From Symsagittifera roscoffensis (lineage: Eukaryota; Xenacoelomorpha; Acoela; Convolutidae): DNA of 64,000 nucleotides. The stretch covers positions 26,214,303-26,278,302 of the forward strand of contig NC_087069.1 of the NCBI RefSeq assembly GCF_963678635.1. The letters are read 5' to 3'. The notes beneath the pieces were generated by a model. It was given only the letters and a program-made list of their open reading frames with translations, was not told where the DNA came from and did not search any database. A program made the translations under genes and the position numbers. Positions 41,001-50,921 of this stretch are shown piece after piece (position 1 is the first letter of the stretch; each line of letters begins with the position of its first letter).

Positions 41001-44000
41001 ACAGAGCATGCACTTACTTCTGAAATTATCTCCGACACAGTCTAAAAAGAATTCCTAAACCCTATACACATCAATAGAAATGATCTATCTATGAAGGCCG
41101 AAAAAAGTTATCATAGATTTTAACATGCGAAAAAGAAGCTAGGAGTTCAAGGTCATCATATTAGAATCAAATAGGGATAGGATAGCCTGTTGCTTTTCAA
41201 GTAACACAGAGTGTTCTGATTACCTTAATAAAAGTCGTAGAAAACAGTCAACAGAGTTGGAAAAAGAGGCAATGAACGCAAAACTGAGAAAACTTCGACT
41301 TTCGAAACTTGAGAATACTGGATCAATAGGTAAAGCTTTCCACTGGGAAATCTGTAAAGCTTGAACAAGTTGACTTTTTCCAGATGAAAAATAAACTTAA
41401 AAAAATCACGAACAATAGAAAAGTCTTCATTAAGTTCATTGACATTCAATCAAAAATTATCAGAACATAGCCAACAGATAGTTTGAAAGGAGTCATGAAA
41501 GTAAGGAATTCTTTTCAGGAACGTAAAAAAAATACTTTTGAAAAAACGATTGAATTAAATAAAAAAAGAAAAATGGCCTCAAAGCTCTTTGAAATTCAAG
41601 AACAATTTAAGATCGACACTTATTTGATAAAATTAACCTTATTTGAGAAAACTGGATCAAAAGTGTTTTTTTTATTTCGCTTGAAAATCTGATAACTAAA
41701 ATCCATTTTCCAAATTAGAAGTCGATCACAATTTTTGTGAGCTTTAAATTTTTGCTGTAACCTTGTAGTTGCTTCTAGAATTTTTAATATTTTTCTGCTA
41801 TTTGTTATTTAACTAACCTTGGCTTCGTAATTTTCTTTTTAGGAAGTGAACACAGACGTGAAGCTGAGCTATGCACCACTTGCGATACAACACAAGGAAA
41901 GCATGAAATGTCGCAAAGGATAAGTCGGAAAAAAAACCGAAAACGTCAAAAAACTATGTCTATTAAAATGAATGCGAAACCTATCAAGTGGAACAAGGAA
42001 AAAAATAAAACAGCCGAAAAAAAATTCTTGTTATGAAAAACTATAAATTCTATTAAGATTTTTAGCATTTTGTGCGAACCAGATGGGAGCATGAAAATTA
42101 TGTTTTGCTTGAAATTACTAAAAAATGGGTCACTAAGCGATAAAACATAAGCCAAAATCAATTAGGCCGCAAAAATTAGGCACCAAGGTTAGTTAAATAA
42201 CAAATAGCAGAAAAAGACTTAAAATTCTAGAAGCAACAACAAGGTAACTTGCTAACAGCAAGAAACAATTCTGCGATGTGGCAAACTAAGCCGACAAAAC
42301 TTAATCAGACAAACAATAAGCCATCAACTTTTTTGAAACCAAATATTTACCGATTGAAAAAAAAACAGGTCATGTCAGATTCGAACTCAAGACCTTTTCT
42401 GTCCCAGGCGTATTCGTTCTCTCTAGACCAAGTGTACTGCAGAGGCAAAAAAAATTGAACTTCTCATGAACTGAACTTTAAATTACCATGTCTAATTTTG
42501 ACCATTCTGTGAACAAAGTTATTAACGGAAAACAGTCTAGTACTTGATTGCAAAACCCTTGATTGTCGCAAGGGAAAACACCAAAAATCAAACCGCGAAA
42601 AAGTAAACTTAAACCTGAACTAGGGCTTTTTCCGGAAAAAAAAACAAACAAAAAATCAATTAGACCTACATAAGAGTATTGTTCATGACTCCTATGTTCA
42701 TGCCTCCTAAAAAAATGGTTCAGTCTGAAAAAAGGAGTTAGTCCGGTTGTTCTCGGTACTCAGATAAATTTCGGCGGGAACGTTCCTTGAGGCGATCTTT
42801 CTTTGAATTGCCTGATTTTGGAAGCAAAAACCCACCATATTCAATATATCCATATCCATGTTTGAATAGTGGGAAAAATGGAAACTTCTATCAATTAATT
42901 GTTACAGCCACACAAGGGGAAAAACTTGAATTTGAGTTTTTTAATCAGGTAATTAAGGTCCCACAGAGATATTGTGTGGTATTATTTAGTTTTTCGTTTA
43001 CTGTGCTATGAGTTTTAAGCTAAAACCCCTTCAGTCAAAATAAGATTTTGAGCAACAGCCAACAGGCAGTTGGAAAAGTCAATGAATGCAAGAAAAAAGA
43101 ATACTGACTTAACTTCGCATCGCTTGAGATGCAAAAATTAATGACTATGATTACCAGCAAATGAAAAGACAAATCAAAAAATGAAGACGTCAAAAAAAGT
43201 TATTATAGACATTTGAATTTAGAAAAATTACTGGATTAAAATAACCTGCACCATTCGAAACTTCAAAAAAGAGCTTTCAAAATGCTTTAAAAAACCAAAC
43301 CTTTCAGCGGGACCTAAGCCAACAAAAATTAGCAGACACGAAAGCCTAAAACAGTCGAAATATTTCAATTTACACAAAAAAAAACAGTTCCCGACTTGAA
43401 TCGAGCTTCTGCGACTTGTCATCTCAAACATGAGAACACAGAACACTCCTTGAATTAATAAAGAAAACAAATACCAAAAAAATTTGTAAACAACATGAAC
43501 AAAATCAAAAAAAAATAGGCAAAATTTCTTGGAACTCAATTACTTGCACACAAATTTGAGTAAAAATGTCTAAGTTTTAGGCAAATTTTGTACTAAGTCA
43601 AATGTTGAAATTAAGTCGACAAGAAATCTGCAAACAGAAGTCCGACAAAGATTTTTTGACGCGCGGACAGTTGTCCACTAACAAAAAAAAAACAGTTCCT
43701 GGCCGGATTCGAATCATTGACCTTTGTCTTTATAGACAGGTGCGTAACCTCTTCGCCAAATTCTGGAATTACAATCTGACTTTTGATTTCATATGAACCA
43801 AAAGTAAAATGATTCATGTGATTCTGTTAAACTAGTGGTTAACGCCAAAAAAGTATATATTTCATAACGATTGCTTATCGCAAGCGTAATAAAATTAACC
43901 CGACTTGAAAAAACTTGTTCAAAAGGTAAACTTTTATTCCGCTGGGAAATCTAAAAATTAAATTCCTTTTTGGAAATTAAAAGTCGATCACGTTTTTCCA

Positions 44001-46985
44001 ACCTTTAAATTTTTGCTGTTTGATAGTGGAATTTGCCTTCCTTTTAAAGGAAATGTAGTGAACTTAAAATAATCGAAAGTCATACCGCAAAATAAAATGA
44101 GCGTGAGCAAATTCTGAAAAAAAAACAATATAAAAAACCATGACCTATATAAGAGTATTCACTAAGTTCATGACTCATACAAAGGGCAATTGCTCTGCTG
44201 AGAAATACCCAATTGAAAACCTCTCAAATTACAGCAAGCTACTTCAGACTAATTTTGTGATCGGGTGATAATTCATCTGATTGACTAACTTCAATATAGT
44301 TTTTTCAATAGTAGCTCTCTTTTTTTTATAAGTTCTAAGGCTTAATTTCAATCCCTCTCAAGGTCCAAAAAATAACAAACAATGCTATTTGCAAAGGGTA
44401 TACTTGTGCATCTACACCAAGGGTTACAACCATAACCGGATAATCTTCTAATATTCGATATGCGGTCACTGAGACCTCAAAAATCAATTTCTGATGTTCC
44501 GTTGAACTTAATAAACTGATGTTCAATTTTACACCGTTGCTCATTTTACCACCGACTTAAATGAACTAACCATCAACTAGACATCCGAAATGGAGCGACT
44601 GCAGGTACTCCCTCTCTCTCATGAAGCCATACAGAGGTGTGGCCCAACCCTCTCCCAAAACTTGCACCCATTGGAGATCCAGAGTGGTGATGTCGACTGT
44701 TGGTAGCGATTTGGCCTCTTCAGTCAGAGCGGGTATTTCCTCTGGGCTGACCTATACACAAGAATGGATCAGTTGCTGAATTGATTTAAAATAGGCACCA
44801 CAATATTGCACAATATTTCGAACAACTTTCACAAACCACATTTATGAAAGCTTATTTCGGCCTCTCTCCTTATGGCACCAAATACTTACTAACCTCTATA
44901 CAAAAAAACTTATTCAAGGTTTGAGGACATACGATTTTCAAACGAAGTAACTAATTCGGCCTTTGCAATAAAGGAATGGTTTTCAAAACACTTATTTGAT
45001 ATATTCACACATAACTTTATCACAAACATAGCATTTTGAGCTAGCAGACAGAAAATGGAAGGAAAGCAAATAAGTCGAAAAAAAATTTCGCGAAATTACA
45101 ACTAAACAAAATTCAAAATTTTGTCTGAAATGATTTTCAATTTGATCAGAAAACGTCAAGAAACACATTCAACGTTGTTAAATAGTTATACAGAAATAAT
45201 TATCGCGCGGTAACTATTTCGACAAGTTTTCGGGAAAAAAAATCCCGTTGAGCTGAAAACAAAATTGTTGTTACGAAAAAGATTCGGAAGTTCAAACAAA
45301 GGAGAAAAAACTAGTTTTCCCTTAAAACAACGCAAAACAAGCCAATGAAACATTAGCCGGAACAATTGAGTTCAAATAAAGCTTTCAAGCAAAATACCTT
45401 TCGTCAATTTTTCCCTCGAGAGAAAAACGTGATAACGCTTAAGTTATATCAAGTAAATTTGGGTAGCAACACATCTGGGCTGTCACCAACATATCCATCA
45501 TTTTGTTAGAGTCGCATGATTGTTACAACTTTTCAATCTTCTAAATTTGCTTCATATATTTTCATATTCCTCTAGGAGCATGTAAACTTTTTCTGAGTTC
45601 AAAGTTTGAAACCATTTTTTTTAATTAAATTTCACATCGCAGTACACAAAGCTACCCAAAACACAAAAGTAGAATTTCGACAAAGCGTTATTTTCAAAAT
45701 AACTTGTTTTTGAGCTGATATGCATTTGAGCTTCGTCTATCAATCGCAATCCGCATTCAATCTCATTAATCACTACTAAGCTCAACGTTTATCCTTTCAT
45801 ATCTGTATTATACCATCGTGGCTCTCTTAGAAATATCAGTTAAATCGCCGTTATTAGAATGCCGGGAATGATTTTTCAATTGTGTTCCGTAAGTTGATAC
45901 AGCTTGCTTTTTATAACTTAGTAAACACAATACAAGTGGAGTATTAATGTTAGATCATACCAAGACTAAACAGCACTTCATGGAGATAGTGTAGAAGGAT
46001 CTTACAGATTTCAAATACGTTTCATCTTAAACATGTCCATAAATTATAACACCATTGAAGATTACGCAAGCGCCTAATACTGGCTCAACACGTATTTTTA
46101 AACCAAGGAGCTACAAATGGTTCTGAAGTGGCGAGCACGCTAAAGTCACACTTAGCCATAATAGGACAGGGAAGTTTCTCGCGTCTAACGGTCATAAAAG
46201 TACTAATGTCCCATTACTGTAATTGATTCAGAAAAAAAAGTGAAGTTTTGAAGATTTTTGTAAAATTTTATTCCTTTTGCTCATAACTGTTTCGGTTTTT
46301 TGAATGATAATTTTGCGAAAAAGAGTCATAGAATCTGCATGCCCTTAGTGAGCAGCACACTCTGATAATTAACTTTTGGGCTCCCAGTCAAACAAGATGG
46401 TGCTACCTTAAATCTGCTTAAGAGGGAAATAGTTCACACGGTAAATACTTTTTCCATTCAATACAAGCCAGGATTATATTCTCCAGAAGGGAGCGGATTT
46501 TCAAAAAAAAGTAGAATATTATTTTGTCTACGTTTGTTTTAGGTCGACTAAAATGACTTTTCGATTTCTCCCAATTTCCACTACAAACTATTTTGCTAAA
46601 AATTTTTGAGTGCCGGCCAAATTTTGAGAAAAAGCACCAAAAATGCCGTTGCTAAGTGCTTTTTTGAAATTTTTTTGGGCACTCGCCGTCAAAAATAAGT
46701 ACCTTTTAGCGTCGCGCTGAATGCGCCTTTTGAGAACATTTCGATTTTTTTCACCAAAAATATAACAAAGAGCTGGTCAAGTATCAGCAACAGCTGCTTA
46801 AATTCCTATCTTCAATCTCACCTGTAGTGTTTTGACCACATCTTTGGCACTTTCTGGTACTATTCCGTGTTCCTGCAGTAGCTGGATGATGGCCTGCACA
46901 CAGTCTGATAGTGACATCTGGCCCGTCTTCAGAGTTAGATCTGGGTTCACAGGCGCCTCGTAGTGCTGGTCGATTCCAGTGAACC
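31863..46985 (-). CDS. PAPSS: Bifunctional PAPS synthase (APS kinase + ATP sulfurylase), ten exons, 5' end not in window
   Basis: It makes the sulfate donor PAPS: the C-terminal domain forms APS from ATP and sulfate, and the N-terminal domain phosphorylates it. Exons in transcription order: 46985-46822, 44751-44571, 39866-39742, 37698-37602, 37348-37249, 34902-34757, 34479-34337, 34074-33949, 33663-33534, 32029-31863. All phases join. The first exon carries the end of APS kinase ([16 protein letters not shown]). Then come [19 protein letters not shown], the sulfurylase HxxH motif [49 protein letters not shown] and VLSMAPGL. About 459 codons are visible against about 620 for vertebrate PAPSS, so the P-loop half of the kinase is missing, beyond the retroelement that starts about 100 bases upstream. 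The C-terminus has an Ala/Ser-rich extension ([19 protein letters not shown]) beyond the vertebrate end. Kinase-then-sulfurylase order is the animal arrangement. Confidence 0.94.
32381..32751. mobile_element. hAT-like MITE with perfect 8-bp target duplication
   Basis: CAGGGGCGGATCAAGG ... CCTAGATCCTACCCTG, flanked on both sides by CTTAAATC (32373-32380 and 32752-32759). Internal blocks are shared with the next copy (GGGGGGAGTGCGCGCCGACAA; CTGCTTCAGGAGAGCTC). It has no coding capacity. Confidence 0.85.
32781..33217. mobile_element. hAT-like MITE with long G and C tracts
   Basis: It starts CAGGGGCGGATTTAGG followed by about 25 G, and ends with about 12 C, then TCGAAAAAATCCTAGATCC and GCCCCTT. 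The flanks TAAAGTGT (32773-32780) and CAAAGTGT (33218-33225) match 7 of 8. The tracts at both ends can pair. Confidence 0.82.
33534..33663 (-). CDS. PAPSS: PAPS synthase exon (VLSMAPGL)
   Basis: It encodes [20 protein letters not shown], then [17 protein letters not shown]. The acceptor is TTTAAG|GTA and the phase-1 donor is TCAG|GTCAGA. Confidence 0.95.
33949..34074 (-). CDS. PAPSS: PAPS synthase exon (GRDPAGM)
   Basis: Forty-two codons, phase 0: [28 protein letters not shown] and THGKK. It holds the sulfurylase GRDPAGM active-site loop. Confidence 0.95.
34337..34479 (-). CDS. PAPSS: PAPS synthase exon ([10 protein letters not shown])
   Basis: It encodes [20 protein letters not shown] through [13 protein letters not shown], standard sulfurylase blocks. 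Confidence 0.95.
34757..34902 (-). CDS. PAPSS: PAPS synthase exon (HNGH motif)
   Basis: It encodes [20 protein letters not shown], then [13 protein letters not shown] and LLLHPLG. HNGH is the nucleotidyltransferase HxxH-type motif that binds ATP. Confidence 0.96.
35130..36320. repeat. Degenerate tandem array, best unit 134 bp
   Basis: TTTCCGAGAATCATAGCTTT starts at 35588, 35722 and 35856, exactly 134 bases apart. The first two units are nearly identical. Diverged units with the same order (TTTTCCGAGG.CCATAACTTTT; CGCTTATGCAGAAG; TTTCGATTGAACC) extend to both sides with periods of about 130-165. Roughly eight units in total. It is non-coding satellite-like DNA. Confidence 0.8.
36950..37171. 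mobile_element. CAGGGG-family MITE, 5'-truncated
   Basis: It has family internal blocks (GGCGCCAATATATAATAATT; AGTGCTCGGAAAATCAATTTGG) and the end ACCTTAGTGCTGCCCCTG at 37154-37171. The other terminus is missing. Confidence 0.55.
37249..37348 (-). CDS. PAPSS: PAPS synthase exon ([12 protein letters not shown])
   Basis: It encodes [20 protein letters not shown] and [12 protein letters not shown], conserved in sulfurylase. Confidence 0.95.
37602..37698 (-). CDS. PAPSS: PAPS synthase exon ([10 protein letters not shown])
   Basis: It encodes [20 protein letters not shown], then [10 protein letters not shown]. The start is phase 0 and the end is phase 1. Confidence 0.94.
37699..39741. other. PAPS synthase intron, repeat remnants
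   Basis: No exon. Members of the CCAACTGACAGTTGG/GAAAACTGGATCAATAG/CCTATATAAGAGT family occur at about 38.99-39.24 and 39.46-39.6 kb, the last with a tRNA-like GGGGTTTGAATCGC box on the minus strand. Confidence 0.5.
39742..39866 (-). CDS. PAPSS: PAPS synthase exon ([11 protein letters not shown])
   Basis: It encodes [37 protein letters not shown]. The split glycine joins the upstream exon in phase. Confidence 0.94.
40361..40646. repeat. Near-perfect long palindrome (foldback element)
   Basis: TAAGTACGTGGTGACGCAGT at the left is complementary to ACTGCGTCACCGCGTACTTA at the right. The pairing continues inward through GTACTAATTTACGACTTA, AACAAATGGTGCCTGGAAA and CATTTACCACGCA to a small centre near 40500. 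The arms are about 130 bases with few mismatches. It is probably a MITE and could extrude a cruciform. Confidence 0.8.
42360..42450 (-). repeat. tRNA-like (SINE head) segment
   Basis: On the minus strand CTTGGTCTAGAGAG resembles an A box, and GGTCTTGAGTTCGAATCTGA contains a B-box-like GTTCGAATC. Similar segments are near 39525-39590 and 43695-43770. None shows a full cloverleaf, so these are tRNA-derived repeats, not tRNA genes. Confidence 0.45.
44571..44751 (-). CDS. PAPSS: PAPS synthase exon (linker and sulfurylase start)
   Basis: It encodes [20 protein letters not shown], then [20 protein letters not shown] and LHFGCLVD. The donor is GATG|GTTAGT. Confidence 0.95.
44752..46821. other. PAPS synthase intron, 2.1 kb
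   Basis: No exon or clear repeat, apart from a degraded inverted CAGGGG-family MITE at about 46480-46760 (GAGCGGATTTTCAAAA...; GCACTCGCCG). Confidence 0.5.
46822..46985 (-). CDS. PAPSS: PAPS synthase exon (C-terminal part of APS kinase)
   Basis: It encodes [20 protein letters not shown], then [27 protein letters not shown] was matched to the APS-kinase end. The acceptor is TTATTAG|GG. This is the most 5' PAPSS exon visible, and retroelement sequence begins roughly 100-130 bases further 5'. Confidence 0.93.
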
Positions 46986-47059
46986 CTAATAAATTACGCA
47001 TCGTGTATCTGACATTGTCGAGAGAAAAATATTTCGACATCAGCACCACGCCACTCAAT

Positions 47060-49121
47060 GTAAATTCAAACTAATTACAAATCAATGTGATGTAAATTGA
47101 GTTAGGACTGGAGTGTATAACTCATAGAGTAATTTCGGATAGGGTACACCGTCTGCTCGTCACGCTATCTTATTTTCGGCCGGATAGATTCGTGCAACTT
47201 CTTAGTCTAATACCGATCCTAATCTTACTCTTATACTATCTAGTCTCAGGTTGTTTAACTAGTCTCTGCTAGGCTCAATAGATCTAGGGTATACTGGTTT
47301 ATTGCGGCTGCTGAAGTGCTCGGGAGAGTCCAACTAATTTCTAAGTTAAATTCAAATCTCTCTGGTGCTGAAATTACAAGTAACTTCAGCACTTACAAAT
47401 AAGTGGGTTGTTAGTTAGATGGATCATGATTGGTTAATATTAAATACTTTACATTGGTAAAATATCTAATTTATCCAATCATAAAATGTAGTTTAGATCA
47501 GGTTCCACCCATCCGGGTTTTACAGAGTTTTTTAGAATAGTTCTTCTGCAATTCGAAGGATGGATGATGGACGTTGGTGTTTGGCGAACATCTTGTTTCT
47601 TCTGTTTCCTTTTTATTAAAGAAGTTCCAGGGAGCTGGAGTTAGAGACATAAGACGTTGTGTCTTCTAGTGACAACGACTAAGTCTTTGCAACAAACTCA
47701 GATCTGATTTCAGAATGGTTTGCTATGTCAGGTTTTTCTGTTCTGCGTGGAGAACTTCTTTTGTGTCTGATCTAGTTTGGGAATGGCGTGGAGATTGTGC
47801 GTGGAGGGGATGCCTGGTTACTCGGATCTGTACGTATACTTGAACATCGAGGTGGTCATTGGTCTAGTTCAATGAAGTCCTTTTCTGCGAAGTCAAGTCG
47901 TACTCTAAATCCTTTGAGTTGTGATTGTGAGTGGCATATCGATTGTGGTTGGTCATTCTCTCTCGAGCGTAGTGGGGTCGTTTTGTCTTTAGATGTTCGT
48001 CCTTGGTGTTGTATTCTGATCTATGTATTGCATAAATGTAATTTACATTTTATAAAACATTTATTAGTTTAATATTTTTTAATTATGATTTTAGTTAGTT
48101 GTTTTCACAAAAGCTTTTGTTTTAGTTTGGTTATTTTGAAGAGTTACTCACACTTGAGTAGCTCTTATTAAAAATAGTGGTGTGGTCACAAAGCGTGGAT
48201 GTAGCGCGGTGGGTTAGGCCGGCTATAGAGCATGCTCAGGACGTCCTTCCTGGTGGGTTAGGCCAGGAGTGGGAGTATGATTTCATGCGGTTTTTGTGAG
48301 GGGTCCTGTTATGTGACAACGTTTTATGTTGGGTTTGTTGTGGTTTTTCTTATGTCTTGTTGGTTATGTCCTTTTTCCAAAAAGTAAATTGTTTGTGGTA
48401 TGGGTTTGTCTTTCGACTTTTTTGTGTTTTATTATTTCTTTCTTAGACTTTATAATAGTCTTCAAAAGAATAAATTATCCAGTTTTAAACTGGGTTAATC
48501 CGGTTTGGGTACCGTTGGTTTCCTTTTCTTAGTCATGCTGTTATTCTATGATTTGTGGTATTTAGTAAGCTGCGTTGGTTAGTTTTGTTTAGTATATGAT
48601 TCCTTTCCAACCGGGTTAAAGGAAAGTTTGAAACATGTTATTATATGTTAGAGTTGTTGAGTGTGAAAACTTGAAACTGAAATTCATTATTTTAAACAAT
48701 TCTTCGTGGGCGAGCTGTGCGAGTGTGGATAGAATTTCTGTGCGAATGAATGAAAATATCAAAAGGTTAGTACTGCAATTGCATTTTATTAATTTACTGC
48801 ATAGAATTTGGAAATTTACTGCTAGTCATGGGGGAATATTAAGATACAAATTTTCATCATAATTAGATTTACTGCTTTGGGGGAAAATATTATAGATGAA
48901 TTTACTGCATTGGTATTAAATTTATTAATTTATAAGTGTAAGAGATTAATAGAATTTCTGAAATCTGTTTGATGAAATTTGCGATTTTTATTTGTCTTTT
49001 GTGGTTTTTGTAGGTGATTATCGGATGAAGGCTAAAAATCTAAAGAAAACATGGATAAAGTATGGTGAGTTTTTTATTATTTTAATTAGTTAGTAATATT
49101 CACTTAATTCATACTTACCTG
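47060..49121 (-). other. Retroelement 3' non-coding region, LTR presumed
   Basis: No coding frame fits on the coding strand. An LTR is expected here but its ends could not be identified, because there is no partner LTR in the window and no decisive polypurine tract. Visible landmarks are the paired GGTGGGTTAGGCC motifs near 48210 and 48260 in a locally GC-rich patch, and four ATTTACTGC motifs between 48792 and 48908. Confidence 0.5.
48792..48908. repeat. Four ATTTACTGC motifs
   Basis: Exact copies at 48792-48800, 48814-48822, 48867-48875 and 48900-48908 (GCAGTAAAT on the coding strand), plus a partial TACTGC at about 48771. Two copies are followed by GGGGGAA(AA)TATTA, suggesting a decayed tandem unit downstream of the last ORF. 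Confidence 0.65.
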
Positions 49122-50921
49122 TTAGTCGTCGGGGAAAAAACCGTGGGGGAAGATGTCGTGAATTAGTTCTGAAGTTGTTAGTAGTTTAGCTAGAATGCGG
49201 ATGATATTTTTAGTCTGAAGCAGTGGCCAAAGCAATTGAAGTGCCTTAATAGTGGTTAGTTCTTCAGTGCCTACTGCAAACTCATAAGGTGTGTTTTGGA
49301 TTAAGTTATATAATTTGTGGTTAAATTTAGTGTTGTGGATGAATTCTAAAATTGGGATTTCTATAGGCTGTACAAACTCGTGCGGGATAAGGAAGGGTCG
49401 GGATTCTTCGGCGTTGAAGGTCTTGGTGATGGGGCAGAAAATGTACATTTGGGTTATGGGGTCATAATTACGAAGAATACCATGGAGGTTAGTGTCTTTA
49501 ATACAATATGTGAAATTTAGGAAATACGGTGAAGTGTATTTTGAATTGATGAATTGAAAACGATGGTGTGGTTGTCTAGAGGGTGTGTGGAGGTCAAAGT
49601 GATTTTGGATGAAACGATAGTAACTGTATGTATGTGTTTGTTTAGTGCGCAACATAATATCATGTGAGCAGTGCAAATCTCTTTCGTGTGGTGCAAAGAA
49701 ATGAAAGGTTAGTGAAAAGATTTGGAAGCGTTCTTTAAAACTTTCGTATGCTTGTGTGTTTGTTAGTGCTTCTGAAATAATGTGATCAAACTTTCGGTCG
49801 AAGATGTTTAGTGTAAATACATATGGTGTCTTGATGAAAAATTTCTCTGTGATTTGTGGATTAGCGAAGCGATCGTCGTCTAAGAATTGATCTTGGTTAG
49901 CTCTGATGATGTTGTGATCGTAGTATTCTAGTGTATATTCATTAGCTCTAGGTGCAGTGTGTATTTTTAGTGATTTTTTATATCCAACGTAAGTAAACTG
50001 TCTAGCGGTTAGTGGTGTAGTTAGTCGATATAGCATGTCTTTGTTTCGTTCTATGTCGATGGAAGTGGTGGATAAAGGTAAGCAAAGAGGGTTAGTGAAA
50101 TGATAGTATGAGGTCCAAGAGAGAGTGGGCATTAAAACGTATTCATCTACAAAGTTGCGTGTTTCGTTAGCGTCGTGAGGGGTGTTTAAGGTGTATTGTG
50201 GAAACGAGGGTAAAGTGATAGCTAAAAATTCTTTAGTGTTAGTATGCTGGGGGTGGTTGATGTATTCACGGGCTGTTCCTGGTTTTGCTGGGAAAGGATG
50301 GTTGGGGAATTTTCTTTTAAAAGTGCGGTAAGCTCTGTTAGTGTTTAGTGAAGATATAGTGGATGTGGATGATGGTGTTAATGATTCAGTATAATTTGAA
50401 GAGGGTGTAGGGGGATTTGATGAATTTGTAGTGGAGGAGATTTGGTTTATGGTCGGGGTGTTAAGGTGGTAGGGTTGTTGTTGGAGAGTAATAAAATTAT
50501 CTAGCTCTGGGGAGATTCGGGGGGTGTCTGGAGAATGAGATGATCGGTCAGAATGGTATGAGGAATAGGTTGGGGTAACTTGGGAAGCATAAGAGGGTGT
50601 GGGGGTGATTGGGTCAGGGTTATTTGACAATATGGGTTGAAAAGGAGGTTGAGAAAAATTAGAAGGGTTATGAAAATTATTGGATGGGGATGGTTCTGAG
50701 TCGGCAAATTCATCGGGGGTTTCAATATTCGGGTTATTTAGCTGTGAGATGGAGTATAAAACTGAAATATGTGAGTTAGTGTCGGAATTCATGCCTGATG
50801 TTACATTACTAGATGGAAAATCGGGTGGCGGAAAAGCAAAAAGTGGTATTATTGGGATTGGAGAGGTAAGATTGGTTGGGTGGGAATTTGATCGGTGTAG
50901 TGATCCAAGTTGGCGGCTCAT
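49122..50921 (-). CDS. Retroelement last ORF, 599 residues, unknown function
   Basis: I do not recognise this protein. Residues 1-200 are low-complexity, rich in Pro, Ser, Asn and Thr. From about 200 a folded-looking region begins (AYRTFKRKFPNHPFPAKPG) with many aromatic residues and alternating hydrophobics, ending in a helix-like stretch (KALQLLWPLLQTKNIIRILA) and IFPHGFFPDD. There is no signal peptide and no clear membrane helix. Its ATG overlaps the env stop as ATGA (50918-50921), a layout seen in termination-reinitiation or spliced viral messages. The frame is intact, which argues that it was maintained while the element was active. Structural, regulatory or Env-partner roles are all open. 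Confidence 0.8.
   Translation of the reverse strand: MSRQLGSLHRSNSHPTNLTSPIPIIPLFAFPPPDFPSSNVTSGMNSDTNSHISVLYSISQLNNPNIETPDEFADSEPSPSNNFHNPSNFSQPPFQPILSNNPDPITPTPSYASQVTPTYSSYHSDRSSHSPDTPRISPELDNFITLQQQPYHLNTPTINQISSTTNSSNPPTPSSNYTESLTPSSTSTISSLNTNRAYRTFKRKFPNHPFPAKPGTAREYINHPQHTNTKEFLAITLPSFPQYTLNTPHDANETRNFVDEYVLMPTLSWTSYYHFTNPLCLPLSTTSIDIERNKDMLYRLTTPLTARQFTYVGYKKSLKIHTAPRANEYTLEYYDHNIIRANQDQFLDDDRFANPQITEKFFIKTPYVFTLNIFDRKFDHIISEALTNTQAYESFKERFQIFSLTFHFFAPHERDLHCSHDIMLRTKQTHTYSYYRFIQNHFDLHTPSRQPHHRFQFINSKYTSPYFLNFTYCIKDTNLHGILRNYDPITQMYIFCPITKTFNAEESRPFLIPHEFVQPIEIPILEFIHNTKFNHKLYNLIQNTPYEFAVGTEELTTIKALQLLWPLLQTKNIIRILAKLLTTSELIHDIFPHGFFPDD

Larger units (their letters stand above)
39867..44570. 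other. PAPS synthase intron, 4.7 kb, repeat-rich
   Basis: It contains a long palindrome (40361-40646), a GTCGGAACA end fragment (about 41175-41220), a hairpin-repeat head (about 41850-41895) and several members of the GAAAACTGGATCA/AACAG.CAGTTGGAAA family (41.2, 41.5, 43.05, 43.9, 44.1 kb). Minus-strand tRNA-like segments occur near 42370-42440 and 43695-43770. No exon was found. Confidence 0.55.

Noticed and set aside
42360..43790. Possible functional tRNA genes with GTTCGAATC boxes
   Set aside because: A full cloverleaf with acceptor stem and a 7-base anticodon loop could not be drawn. tRNA-derived repeats fit better.
47788..48072. 94-codon plus-strand frame in the retroelement 3' region
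   Set aside because: Opposite to the element's transcription, no recognisable domain, probably chance in G/T-rich DNA.
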